A DNA stretch of 64,000 bases from Gnetum montanum (GCA_015680685.1 MNCI01008086.1:252879-316878), one strand, 5' to 3'; positions 47,229 to 58,799 are shown, numbered from the stretch's first letter. The notes: a model not told the origin generated them from the letters alone. Translations and numbers: made by a program.

Positions 47229-49560
47229 ATTTCTTCTTCTTCTCACAAGCATGAAGATACCAAATTGTTGGTTCCATAAGAATGCAAGGTGGTATACACT
47301 CATCTAGATGAGTTTGTGCCAAACTTCACGTTCATCCTACATTAGGATGAACAACTACAATGGCATGATATGGAGGGTAATGTCGTCTTGCCCCTTGATC
47401 GATCTATGCCTAGGATGTTATTCAAAACTCTTAAGAAGCTAGGCATAGTAGATCTTCATGAAGAATACATTGTGGATGGATATGACACTGGAAACTACTA
47501 CCCCACTGAAACACAACATAAAGAAGACCAATGTCAAGAGAATCTCCACGATGATACAAAGGGGAAACATTTTACTAACCCCTTATTCCTACTTGATCAA
47601 GATGACAATGAGGATCCTCCCTTGGAAGGTTCTTAACATGAACATTCTCCATCCCCTATTATAGATGGTGAGGGTATGAACTTGAACCTATGATCCACTA
47701 TTTATAAAATAGGTTCAAGAAGAAGTGATAGCCAAGGTAGGTACTTGGGAAAGAACCACAATAGTAAGGGATCTAAGGATGATGATCACAATAAGTATAA
47801 GAGTGATGGTAGACACCATGGTGGCAATGGTGATCCACCTTCCTCTTCATCCTCTTTATTTAATTCTAAACATTTCTTTTCATATGATGGTTCTTATGGC
47901 ATCTATCATCAAAACAACCATGATGAAGGTGATCAACAAGACAAAAATGACCATGAAGGCCACCAAAATTGAAGGGGTGGCTAAAACTGTCATCAGCGTC
48001 ATCAACACAATGATGATGATGAACCTCTATTAGCAACTCGAAGTATGCTCAACATTGCAGAGGTAGTTGAAATTCCAACTAGGCATATGAAGGATAGTTT
48101 GATTAAGTGCTTAGACATGAACAATATCCCAAGATTTGAGGGGGGGGGGGGGATACAAATCTAATCCACAAACACATCTAGAAGCTTTTCATGATGCCTG
48201 TGCCTTACAGAACATAGAGAATGAATGGAAAAAACTTAAACTATTTCCTAGGACACTCATTAAGGAAGCTGAAAGTTGGAACTGGAATCTATTCATTGAT
48301 GGAGTAGCATGTTAGAGCTATTCAATGACAAATACCACATGTACTCTAGAGTGTCTAATTTAAGAAGGAAAATCCAAGGTTGGAAATAGGGAGCACATGG
48401 ACCCTTGGATGCTACCATGGGCCAATACTATTCACTCTTACACTGATGCCCTAGCCATGGTTATTCTTAGAGGGTGCAACTTCTTCATATCGTAGATGGG
48501 CTCAAAGCAGAAACAAGAAGAACCCTTATGATGTATGCCCAAGGAAGATTGTCTAAATTAAGAGCTCATTAGATTCAAAGGCTACTTGAGTAGGTAACAA
48601 AAGAAGAAGATGAGCTACGAAAAAGGAAAAGTGTTGAAGAGTATAATAGGAACTCTTCCATTAGAAAATAAGAGGTCTGATTTTGTGATGAGGAGGGATC
48701 ACCACTCGATGAACTAGTGAATAGAAAGATCTTGCCCATCCAAAAATATATTTTTGATATTTTGACCAAGGTTGGGAAGTTATGGGACTCTTTGGATGAA
48801 AAATTTCAAACTACTTTGAAGGTTGCTAAGGAATCCAAAGAGCAAAATAGTGATCATAATTGTAGAAGGCTAAAAGAAGCTGAATGTGCCTACCAAGAGG
48901 TAAGGGCAAAGCTATTGTAGTAGAGGAAGTTGTAGAGTTTGACTTTGATGATGAAACTGAATGTAACATCTATCAATATGAACATCCAAAGGGATGTTGT
49001 CTTGTGGTGTCACACTTACAAGAGTTTGAAGTGTATACATTAAATCCTTGCCTAGCATGTAGGCAAGCTCTAAGACGATTACCTTACCCTCAAGGTAGTC
49101 CAAAGCAGTTCCACCAATAGCAACAAGCTTACTACCCAAGTGGAACTGCTCCACAACCTTATGAACAATACCAATAGTGGTACCAACCATAGTCATGGGG
49201 AATGCCATTGCCAAGGTAGCAACACCCTTATAGGCAACTAGATCCATACAGGTACCATGTTCAGTAGCCTATCTTCTCTAGGAGTTTTGCAAGTCATGCA
49301 TCATTCTAGCATCACTATTATCCTCCAGAATACCACTAAACACATTCACCATCTACTTGAGGGGAAAACCCATATTTGTATCCATACCATCCTTAACATT
49401 CCTTTGCACATACACCTCCACCTTCAACCTAGTTACCTCTTGCTCCATTCATGTAGGGTGAAATTCCTCCATAGCTGCAACAACAAAATGCTACAAGGGT
49501 TGTACAATCACAACCCATTTTTTAGCCAAGTGGTTTAGATAATCAACCTAGGAAAAGACA
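47229..49560 (+). pseudogene. Element B gag, degraded
   Basis: The position of the G start codon (AATGTCTTCTTC) reads AATTTCTTCTTC here, so the ATG is lost. Recognisable blocks are LHQDEQL-like sequence (about 47335), EGNVVLPLDRSMPRML (47373-47420), a charged asparagine/histidine linker, PRFEG before a G run (about 48130), KLKLFPRTLIKEAES (about 48235-48280), a knuckle-like CNIYQYEHPKGCC (about 48963-49000) and PYPQGSPKQFHQ. Stops occur throughout. Confidence 0.85.
48140..48152. repeat. Run of 13 G in element B gag
   Basis: The matching place in element G has a short G run inside the phrase FEGG. Here it has grown and would shift the frame. Could also be a sequencing length error. Confidence 0.85.
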
Positions 49561-49599
49561 TTTTTCCAACCCAGCAGTCCTCTTTAGCCCTTACAATCT

Positions 49600-51055
49600 A
49601 GTTTGGATGGTCATCTTACATCTTTAGCATCCTCATCCTCTACATCAAATACCTTCACGTGCCCTTCAAACCAAGTGCCACCTAGGATTCATACTATAAT
49701 GTTAACTCATGTTGTTTTTGACTGGATTAAGGCTAACAATCTTCTTACAAAAAGATTTGATCTAAGAAGTCCACTCATTTATCTATAGATTGTTGGACAT
49801 TAGCCATGCCTTCTTAACTTTGGTTTTGGAGTTAATCTCATCTCCCATGATATGTACAAGGAGTGGAACCTACTACCTCTTAAGAAGAGCAACATTTTTC
49901 TAGAATTAGCAGATCAATCAATTATTATGGTTTTGGTTTAGTAGAGGACATTGTGACCATAGTTTGTGGGTGGTCCTATCCTACTAATTTTTTGGTGATC
50001 AAGGTGGAAAACTGCAAAAGTGACTTCCCCATCATTATGGGAAGAGCTTGGTTAAACATGGTTGACGCATGAATGGGCATACGGGACTTATCTTTAGAAA
50101 TATCCAAGGAAAATGAGATAGGAAAAATTGAGAAGAAGCGTATTCCATGCATTGTGTACAGTGATAATGGGTGCAATTGTGTGAAAAGATTTGGTTAATC
50201 AAGAGTACAGACATTAAAGCATGTAATTAGTGTGCATTAGAAATTAACATTCAAAGGTGTCTATACACAGCAACCACAAAGTAGGAGGGCACCTAGTGGC
50301 TGATAACTGATTCAGATAGTAGCATACTATGCATGGAACCAAATGAGAGCCTAACATGTGCGTATGTTGAAGGGATGGATAAAATTGAACAAGTTCATTC
50401 CCAATTCTCTAATGAAGATGATGATACTTGTTGGGGAGAGTTGAAAATCCCTGATTACTTTAAGCAGGAGCCCTTAGAACTAAAAAATTTACTAGTCGGT
50501 ATAGAGTATGCATTTTTAAATAATGGTAAACTAATTATAATTAATGCCAAATTTGCTCTTGAACAAAAAACAAAGTTGTTGAAGGTAGTCAACAAATGGT
50601 CAACATCCTTTACTTGGTCATATCTAGAGCTAATAGGAATCGATCCAAGGATATGCCAGCATCACATCTACAACAACTTAGCCATGAAACCTAGAAGGTA
50701 GCTGCAGAGGTGGTTGAAGCCCAAATTAAAGCAAATTGTCAAGGAGGAGATAGAGCAACTCCTCAAGGCAGGGTTTATCTATCTAATTGTAGATAGTGAG
50801 TGGGTTAGCCCACTCATAATATTACCAAATATGGAAGGCAAATGATGGGTTTACATTGACTTTAGGTTATTAAATATGGCAACATTTAAAGATCACCTTC
50901 CTTTTCCATTTTTCAATCAAGTGTTAGACACCATATTTGAGCATTGTTATTATAGCTTTTTGGATAGTTATAGTGGCTATAACCAAATCCAAATTGCACT
51001 TGAAGATTAGGCCAAGACAACATTCACTATTTTATTTTATGCTCCATTAGCTTAG
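49600..51055 (+). pseudogene. Element B pol fragment: protease and N-terminal reverse transcriptase
   Basis: Protease region near 49815-49880 reads LNFGFGVNLISHDMYKEWN, with Asn at the usual catalytic Asp position. After a linker, the block at 50333-50701 (IPDYFKQEPLELKNL, STSFTWSYLELIGIDPRI) matches element G at 15750-16067. Reverse transcriptase goes on through YIDFRLLN- and FLDSYSGYNQI-like blocks to about 51030 and stops near 51055, before the catalytic DD block. Stops throughout. Confidence 0.8.
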
Positions 51056-51081
51056 ATATATATATATATATATATATATAT
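51056..51081. repeat. (TA)n microsatellite
   Basis: About 12 TA units at the point where element B pol ends; marks the left edge of the rearranged segment. Confidence 0.95.
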
Positions 51082-51177
51082 CAGTTGGCTAAGATGATTT
51101 TAAAGAAAATGTTGTTAACCAAGCCCAACCATTGGACGAGGTAACAAGTTAACTAAAAATAGAATCACTCATCCCTC

Positions 51178-51372
51178 CTCTATTTCCCTACAACTTATCC
51201 AATTTAGTTTACCCTCTTGGTCAAGTTTGCTCTATTTTTGTTTGTTCATGGCATTTTTGAGAAATAAATGTCTCGCATAAATAATGCTTAAAAATGTCAT
51301 GAATAAACAAAGAAAGAGCAAACTTAACCGAGAGGGTAAAACTAAATTGGTTAAGTGGTAGAGAAACAAAAG
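51178..51372. mobile_element. Foldback (MITE-like) inverted-repeat sequence
   Basis: Left arm 51178-51258 and right arm 51291-51372 are inverted copies of about 80 bp with a 32-bp spacer. For example CCAATTTAGTTTACCCTCT on the left pairs with AGAGGGTAAAACTAAATTGG on the right. No protein and no clear target duplication. It lies directly before the surviving part of B's 3' LTR. Confidence 0.8.
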
Positions 51373-51374
51373 AT

Positions 51375-51926
51375 AGAATAGCTATTTTATTTATGCATTT
51401 ACTATTTTCAATTATTTATTAAATTCTTTCAATTAGTTATTAAATATTTTCTAGTTATTACATTAATGAGGTAATTAAGCAAGATAGATTACACACATAA
51501 GTATAACCAATTCAAGCATAACATGTATTTGCTAGGTAATCCCAGTAGTGTTATTACTTGGTTCACCCAGTAGTGGATACGTGGGTTCAAGACATGTATG
51601 GAAAGTGCAATTGGATGCTTATGTTAGGAATAGTTAAATTCTAGTTGATTAGTTAATTTATTTTAGTTAATTAAATTCATTTTATCCACATTTTAAGCAC
51701 CAAACTATAAAACAAAAAATGATAAAAATTAGATGCCTCAATTACAGTTAACCATATTAATGAACATCACAAGTGTAATTGGGAAGACAATGATTAACCT
51801 TGGCTAGATTCACTTTGTAAAGGACTAATGCATCAAAAATGATAAAGTTTACGGAATTCAATTAGATCACATGTAAACGCTTTGTGATTCATATGGTTGG
51901 ATGTAGGGGTACCTCACCACTCATCA
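51375..51926 (+). repeat. Element B 3' LTR, 5'-truncated
   Basis: Aligns with the 5' LTR from GATAGATTAGCTATTTTATT (46492) to its end. The U3 part is missing. Ends CTCATCA. Confidence 0.9.
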
Positions 51927-51931
51927 TCATA

Positions 51932-52094
51932 CATGACAAAGCTAACACTAGTCTAGGTGGGAAGACAATGAGTTGCGATTAGGGCATAATAATCTAGATG
52001 CCACAACTAGTCCCATCCATAGAATTTGATTGGATTGTGCGTGAACACTTATGATTCGTGTGGTTGGGCATAGGGGGTACCTCAGCGCTCATCA
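51932..52094 (+). repeat. Element A 3' LTR, right piece
   Basis: CATGACAAAGCTAACACTAG onward aligns with A's 5' LTR from about 40131 to 40289, ending GCTCATCA. Confidence 0.92.
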
Positions 52095-52111
52095 ATGATC
52101 TTCAACCTGAC

Positions 52112-52123
52112 GCTCTGATACTA
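52112..52123 (-). other. Element C primer binding site (initiator tRNA-Met)
   Basis: Plus-strand GCTCTGATACTA is 11 of 12 identical to the reverse complement of TGGTATCAGAGC, two bases inside the C 5' LTR. Confidence 0.88.
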
Positions 52124-52125
52124 TT

Positions 52126-52769
52126 TGTTGGAAAAAGAAGGGCACAACAACATGAACTAGCTTATGCAGTATTTTAACACTATTGTGTTAAAAGTAGAAA
52201 ATAAACTAATAGAGTAAATAGTAGAATTAAAGTGCAAGATAATAACACCCAATAACACAAGGACTTGTGTGGTTCACCCTTGGGTGAACTCCAAAAATCT
52301 TCTTCTACTAATAAATAGTAGGAATACAAAAATGTCTTTTTAGTTAGTTACTAGAGGTATACAAAATTGACACACACCCTTAAGAAAAATATTCTTGGAA
52401 TAACAAGGATAAATCTCATAAAAAATTCCTAAAAACCTAAGCTTACAAGGCTTATTTGTATGTCTCTTCTTTTGGCCTCAATTTCTCACTTTGGATGTTG
52501 GCTTCTCTTCTGCCCTTGCATCCATTTTCCATTTCCCTTGGATTTATAGCCAAGGGAAATGCCTTATGCTACCTAACCTAGGTAGCCTTTGTTGAGGGCT
52601 TCCTAACTTAGTAGCCAACCTAGACAGCTAATTTTGGCTACCTAACTTAGCTACCAACCTAGGTAGCTAATTTTGGATGGCTTAGTAGGCAACCTTCCTT
52701 TCCCTCCTTCTTATTTATTTATATATTAATGTGTTGTGGGATTCATTTTGGAGGGACCCACACACATCA
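52126..52769 (-). repeat. Element C 5' LTR (644 bp)
   Basis: TGTTGGAAAAAG...CACACATCA on the plus strand. Contains two to three copies of a CTAACTTAG-containing unit with AGCTAATTTTGG (52565-52690), fewer in the other LTR. Confidence 0.9.
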
Positions 52770-52774
52770 GCCCA

Positions 52775-54699
52775 AGAGGAGAAGAAGATAATATTATGAA
52801 CATAGTTGCATAATTTGAATGGATAAAAGCATGCCACTATAGGCACAGACTTGATTATACAAAAAAGAGCCCTTGCTAAACCTTTGAAGACTATAATTGT
52901 TTATGAAATTTAGGTCCACCACTATGAAGCCTCGGATGCTAATTCATTGCTCATGTACCTATTAGAATTGTTGCCAGACAATATTCATTGTTAAAATAAA
53001 AAATTAAAAAAGAAAAAAGAAAAAGAAGTTATTAATTAAGAAGAAAGGAAATTTATTGGGCATCTTATACAAAAGGAACATTTGGTGACTATAGCTTGTA
53101 TTTATATAGTGGTATTAACTTCCCATAAAAGTTATGACTTTCTATGGTAGTTGTAACTAAACCCCCCATAATGTTTGCAACTAATCTTAATTTCTCATGA
53201 TGTTTGTAACTACCAAGAAGCCAATATTAAAAGAGCTTCACGGGTAGAATGAAGGGAAGAAGGAACTTGGAAGAATTATTAAAGATTACTTGTAAGGATG
53301 GCTTGCTAATTACACTGTCAATTTAGCTGCTTTGTTTAAATCCTGTGAGTTCTTTTCTTCTTACTTTGTCTTAGTTGTTTAGCTAATGGTTTAGATAGTA
53401 TTGTGCTAGACATTTAATTTTGGAATTTTTTTGATTGCTCTTATAACTCTATTTTCATGCAATTTTAGACTTCTATTTGGTTGCTATATAAGATCATATG
53501 TTATCCCTTTAAAAGCATATGAGCAATTCAATAGCAATGTCTTTATGAAATTACCTATTCAAGTTTAGAGGATTTAGAAAATTTTTGATATTTTGAGCTG
53601 ACTTGAAATAGCTTCAATTTTAAAGTTTTTCCTTTATATTTCAATCTTGGAATTGTTAAATCTTTTCTAATAGCTCTATTATTTGAAATTCTTGAAAACT
53701 ATTAACTAGCCAAATAATACCTTATATTTTTTCACTTACAAAGTGTTTTGGTAGTTTAATAAGAGTTTATTATATGAAATTGCTTGTTGAGCTTAGATGG
53801 GTTGGATAATTTGTAATACTTTAGGTTGAATTGGAATGGCTTTATTTCAAAGTGTTTTCTCATGTTTAATTTATTTCACTTAAATGTTTGAGATTCCACA
53901 CAAATATTCTTTTTCTCTTCCTTTTTTTAAAAATTGATTGAATCTCACTCTATTTCTAATTTTCTTGTAGATATTTTTCTCTAAGGAAAATTAGGAGCAA
54001 ATTTTTTGCAGAATTTTGCTTAATAATTTTGGTGAAATTTTATTTGTTTCAAGCAATGTACTCTAAGGACTATATAGACTATGTGACTTGACAAAATAGG
54101 AATCTTTAATGACTCATAGTATTTAAAAAGGCTAGCTAAATTTCTATTATAATTGTTAGTTATAGTTTGATATAAAAATCCAATCATTTTAACATTCATA
54201 ACAGCAACCACACATTTACAATTAGTTCACTTTATTATTACTAAGTTTATTTGGAGGTATCTAGGTCTTGGTGTTTCTAGAGATTAGTAAACACCTAAAC
54301 TCAAGTTTGAAGGAACACCTTTATTTGTTGTGATTTCATTCACGAGATCCAAAGTAAATGTTGGCAATTCCAAATGGTCATCAATAGTTCTTTTTGGCAC
54401 TATAAGGAGGGCAAGAAATTTGTTACCTAAGTTCATAAGTTAACAACTTATGACATTCAAAGAGCTTGATAGTCCTAATGCACCATCAATTCATTTTGCT
54501 ACTAAAAGGAGGGCTTGAAAGAAAATTAGCTATTAATTTGAGTTAATGACCAAACAAACTAGTAGTTTAGAAGATTTTGAAAGTGTTAAAGAATTTTATG
54601 ATTACAAGATCTATTATTCATTAGAAGAATAATAGAAAAAATATTTTTGAGTTTGGGACAAGTAGTAGAGTAAAAACTAAAAGGATAAGGAGTTCAACT
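52775..54699. other. AT-rich DNA before element I coding region
   Basis: No gene recognised. It must contain the 5' LTR and leader of element I if these survive, but I could not define LTR ends or a primer site. A short coding-like stretch near 52915-52985 (HYEASDANSLLMYLLELLP) is unassigned. Confidence 0.4.
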
Positions 54700-54702
54700 C
54701 TT

Positions 54703-55915
54703 TTGTCTAGTTTATCAGTCTATAGGAGAAGGCTGAAGAAATATAAGAATTCAACAATCAAAAGGAAATATAATAAGATGGAAAATCCACAACCTGTTAA
54801 TCTTTGGCAAGGAGTTTCACCATTAAGGTTCCAAAATTACAATGATATTCCTAAGGCAATTTACAAATATTTGCTTGAGCCTTTTATTCTTGAAAAAGCT
54901 TTCCTAGTTGAAGAATACCTTTACTTATTTGAGTTAGCTTTAGCTCATGTAAATATTCAACACCAAGCTCAAGCCTATAGCTTGTTCATAGCAAATTTAA
55001 AGGATGTGACTCAAATTTGGTATGCTAACTTGCTAAGCAATAGTATTACAAGTTGAAATAATATTAAAAGCCTTTTCTTAGCTTACTTTGTCAATCAATT
55101 GGATCAACAACTGTATTTTGGATTAGTACAAGTTAAGAAAGGAGTTAAAGAGTCAATTAGAGATTTCAAAAAATTTATGGGCTCTTTCAAAGATAGTATA
55201 AACCATTGGATGAAATCTTAGAGATACTTATATTAAGGCTGTGAATCCCAATATTTCAATATGGTTAAGGAGAACTCCAAACTTGCTAACAATGAATGAG
55301 TACTTTAGTGAAGCTATACAGTTAGAAAAATAGTTGAACTTAAACAATGAAGAAATCATCATAAGTCAAAAAAGAGAAGAGAAAATTATGATTCCCATGC
55401 AAGAATTTCCCAACTTAAAGGATTACCAAGGCCATCTTGTATTAAGATAGAGTAAGAGTTAGAAAGAAAAGCATTTGAAAAAGGACAGTTAATGAGAGAC
55501 TTGTTAAACAAAGTAGTGAAACTAGAAAAAGCTTTGAAAAAAGTTAAAATAAAGGAGGAAAAAAAAATAGGAAACATAAACATCAAGACACTAAGTTAGT
55601 AGATGATGAGGATGAGGGTGATGTTGCGATGTCCAACTTCCTTGATATTGTATTTAATAATGAATTGTGTAGTGTTCATTATGAAGCAAATCTTCTAAGA
55701 ATGGATCTAGTGATACCTCTTCTCTATCAAGTTCTCAAGAGAATATATTGTCAGATGATGAGTGTAATTACAATGAAGAAAATAGATATAATCTATGATC
55801 AAAAGGAAAAATTAACTACTTCCAAACCTCCAAACATCATTTTGATCCATCTATTAAGAGGAAGGTTTTTGAACCAAGTGAAAGAGAGAAAAATAAAAGT
55901 AAAGAAGATTAAGTA
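54703..55915 (+). pseudogene. Element I gag, degraded
   Basis: Open stretch 54703-55056 has ILEKAFLVEEYLYLFELALA and DVTQIWYANLLSNSI, the capsid block (usually A..W...L) of gypsy gag. The frame goes on as a lysine/glutamate-rich region to about 55915 with several stops. No zinc knuckle is seen. Confidence 0.65.
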
Positions 55916-56067
55916 GGAAAAAGTAAAAATCAAACTTTTAATAAATGGATAAAGAAACCAACCTTTTATGGAGATGGGAATATAATTTGATTGAGGATAT
56001 TAAACATGTCAAGGCCAACATTAGTATTTATTAGTTGTTACAGATAGGAGATCAGTAGAAAAAAGCT

Positions 56068-56457
56068 TTGGAGTTTATTAAAGCAAAAATAAGAGTTGGA
56101 GAGTTTGAGTTAAGCTATGTGTTTAACATTGATAAGACAACAAAAACTAGCAATAATTGTACTCTTGATAAAGAAGCTCCTCCTTTTCTTTTGACAATGA
56201 AGTTAAAAGATAAATATCTTCACAATTGTTTGGTTGATTCTAGAGCTACCTCTACTATTATGCCATTGTCTATATGCAAAAAACTTGATTTGACTCTTAA
56301 AAAATCCAATAAAAAGATTTTTAAAGTAGACAAAAGTAGAGTGAAGATTATGGGCCAACTACCGAATGTTCCATTAGTAATCACTCCTAAATCCCATATA
56401 AAAAGTAGAGTAATTATTCAAGCAGTAGATATCTTAAATTCATATAGTCTTTGTTGA
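56068..56457 (+). pseudogene. Element I aspartic protease region
   Basis: An open stretch of 129 codons. LVDSRATSTIMPLSICKKL carries the retropepsin motif D-S-G-A with Gly changed to Arg (position about 56241). A later VPLVITP and VIIQAVDI match the strand order of such proteases. Confidence 0.8.
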
Positions 56458-56689
56458 GTGGAAGTTGGAGTAAAAATTTCTCAAGTTACATATCAATAGA
56501 TTATTCACATATGTGGCTACTTTGAAAGGGGAACTAAATCAAATATATATAATAGTGAACCATTGATGATTGAAAACATTACTTCAAATAGAAAAAGTAA
56601 AGTTTTTGAAAATAGAGCTTTTGAATCCAAAATTTGCACACTTCAAAAATTTTATAACTTGGAAAAATAGAAATCTTAAGATAAGAGCA

Positions 56690-57075
56690 AATGGAAATTA
56701 TAATTTGATGGTTCTTGTAAGTCCAAAGGTGCAAGAGCTAGAATAGTTTTAGTAAAAGATGATTTCCAAAAAATTTTAAATGTAATTCATCTATCTTTCC
56801 CTTGTACTAATAACAAGGTTGAATGTGAAGCTTTGAGTATTAGAATTAAAAAAACATTTGGAAAAAGGGATCAATGTGATCACGATAAAAGGAGACTCAA
56901 GACTAGTTTATGAATAGATTAAAGGCAATTGTGTAGTCAAAAGTTCATTCTTGCAGCCTTATAAACAACTTGTTTACAAAATGCTAGATCAGTTTCATCA
57001 CTATAAAATAGAACATATAGGTAGGAAAGATAACCACATAATAGATGATTTAGCAAAGGCAGCATCAACATTAGG
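56690..57075 (+). pseudogene. Element I additional RNase H domain, upstream of RT
   Basis: Reads KWKL, then after a stop FDGSCKSKGA (first Asp), CTNNKVECEALSIRI (Glu), and after a frameshift near 56860 ITIKGDSRLVYE (second Asp) and IGRKDNHIIDDLAKAAS (last Asp). All four catalytic positions of type 1 RNase H are recognisable in order. It lies between protease and reverse transcriptase, and a separate RNase H follows the reverse transcriptase. Confidence 0.8.
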
Positions 57076-57474
57076 TTTAGAAAGGATGAAAAATTATGAA
57101 GGGGTAGTAATTGAGAATGAAAACTAGTCATTAATACCAGATAACCTAAAGCATTTATAGGTATTTGAGGATGATGATTAATTGCTCAGGTTTCTAAAGA
57201 ATAGGCAAGAATTTGAAAATAAAAGCATACCTAAAACAACATTAAGGTTTAAGCCAAATTTCATTTCCAAAATGTGATTGATTATGAACATGAGTTTAGC
57301 AAAAATATTCTTATGAGAAAAGATATATAGAATCTAGATGATCAAGCTTATGAAATAGTAAATCTTAGATCTACTAGGATACTAAAGATTCTAAACATTA
57401 CAAAGGAAAAGAATTTAGTTTTCAAGAAAAAATTATTATTACTTTTGAAAAATAATTTAGGAAAATTTGCTTGG

Positions 57475-58330
57475 TCTTATGATGATCTTAAAGCTTTTAG
57501 AACAAATGTGATGACACATAAAATTCCTTTGGTAAATGGTTGTAAGAAAGTTAAACAAAAATAGAGGAAATTCAATTTGTCATTTGAACCAGCTATGGAA
57601 GCTAAGATCAAAAAGTTATTGCAAGCTCAAATCATATATCTAGTCCAATATTCAACATGGCTTGCTAATCTTGTTCTAGTAAGGAAGAAGAATGGTGATA
57701 TTAGGCTTTTTGTGGATTTTAGAAATCCAAATAAAGCCTCTAAAAAAGATAAATATCTACTTCCTAGAATTGATAAGATGTTGATTAAAGTATCAAAGTG
57801 TCAAATATATTCTTTTCTAGATGGTTCTTTGGGCTATAATCAAATTATGGTAAATAAGGGTTATAGATATAAAATAACATTCATCTCCAAATGGGGGACT
57901 CTTGCTTACAAAAGAAATCCATTTGGATTGTCAAATGCTGGAGCTACTTTCCAAAGAACCATGGGTTTAGCTTTTAAAGATTTAATAGACAAGTTTGTTG
58001 TGGTTTATTTGGATGATATTACTGCCTATTCAAAAAGGAAAGAAGATCATATTAGCCATATCTAATAAATTTTTAATAGATGTCATGAGTATGATATTTC
58101 ATTAAATCCTAAGAAATGAATTTTTGGGGTTAAGTCTAGAAGTTTGCTAGGTCATGTAATCTATCAAAAAGGTATTGCTATAGACTCATGAATTCAAGTT
58201 GAACAAAATATTGAGCATTCAACAAATAAAAAGTCTCTTAGATTCTTCTTTGGAAAGATAAATTTTGTTAAGAAATTTATCCTAGGATTTACTGAAATTA
58301 CTAAACCTTTGATGCAGATGCTCAAGAAAG
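57475..58330 (+). pseudogene. Element I reverse transcriptase
   Basis: Open from 57577 to 58065: VRKKNGDIRLFVDFRNPN, FLDGSLGYNQI, NPFGLSNAGATFQRTM and catalytic YLDD at 58006-58017. Upstream WSYDDLKAF and downstream LLGHVIYQKGI complete the domain. Stops occur outside the open core. Confidence 0.9.
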
Positions 58331-58389
58331 ATATCCCAGTAAGGAAATCACCAGAATTAGAGAAAGCCTTAACATAAATTAAAAAGGCT

Positions 58390-58790
58390 ATTCAAGAAGC
58401 TCCATATTTCGTAAAACCAAAATTGAAGGAAGATTTTTGCTTATATGCTTTTGTCTCAAATGATTCAATTGCTACTGTTTTAACTCAAAAAGATGAAGGT
58501 CAAGATGAATTAATTGGAATTTTTTGGGTTATAGCTTAAAGGTTTTAAGCTAAATTATTCTGATTTAGAGAAACAAGCATTCATATTTATTAAAGCACTT
58601 CTACATTTCAAATATTTCTTGGAAAGATCGTTGGTTCATATTATGTTAATAGAGCTTGCGGTTAAGAAATTCTTAGCTCAAATGAAATTCGATTGAAAAG
58701 ATGAAACTCGCTTATAAAACTTCAAAGTTTCAGATTTTCATTGGAAGTATGAAAAACTATTAAAGGAATGGAATTAACTAAGTTAATGGC
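58390..58790 (+). pseudogene. Element I second (retroviral-position) RNase H
   Basis: DFCLYAFVSNDSIATVLTQK (about 58433-58495) matches the first block of gypsy RNase H; Asp at the catalytic position is replaced by Val-Ser as in related degraded copies. A KQAF block and ELTKLMAKENEMC near 58770-58810 follow. Poorly preserved. Confidence 0.65.
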
Positions 58791-58799
58791 TAAGGAAAA

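Larger units (their letters stand above)
46152..51926 (+). mobile_element. Element B: internally deleted Athila-like gypsy element inside A's 3' LTR
   Basis: 5' LTR 46152-47072 begins TGATGAGTCG and ends GTCATCA. The 3' LTR survives only from about 51375 to 51926. Flanking 5-mers CCATA (46147-46151) and TCATA (51927-51931) are a target duplication with one difference; A's other LTR reads TCATACATGAC at this place, confirming the insertion site. It keeps gag, protease and the first part of reverse transcriptase, then a TA repeat and a foldback sequence replace the rest of pol and the start of the 3' LTR. Confidence 0.93.
39327..52094 (+). mobile_element. Element A: non-autonomous Athila-like gypsy element containing element B
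   Basis: 5' LTR 39327-40289 (TGATGAAGCATTAG...CTCATCA). The 3' LTR starts at 45379 with TGATGAAGCATCAG and is split by element B, resuming after 51931 and ending CTCATCA at 52094. Flanking 5-mers are GTGAT (39322-39326) and ATGAT (52095-52099). The internal part keeps a primer site, gag and the 3' noncoding region, but pol is missing between about 42910 and 43160. It would have depended on proteins from a relative such as G. It inserted into copia C. Confidence 0.93.
34714..52769 (-). mobile_element. Element C: Ty1/copia LTR retrotransposon, split by nested gypsy elements
   Basis: Minus-strand copia element. Its 3' LTR is 34714-35266 and 5' LTR 52126-52769. Target duplication GCCCA occurs at 34709-34713 and 52770-52774. 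The internal part is 35267-39321, continued after the insertion by 52100-52125. Element A (39327-52094) inserted close to C's primer site, so nearly all C coding DNA is on the left. Gag and pol are recognisable but full of stops. Its own length without A is about 5.3 kb, normal for copia. Confidence 0.92.
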
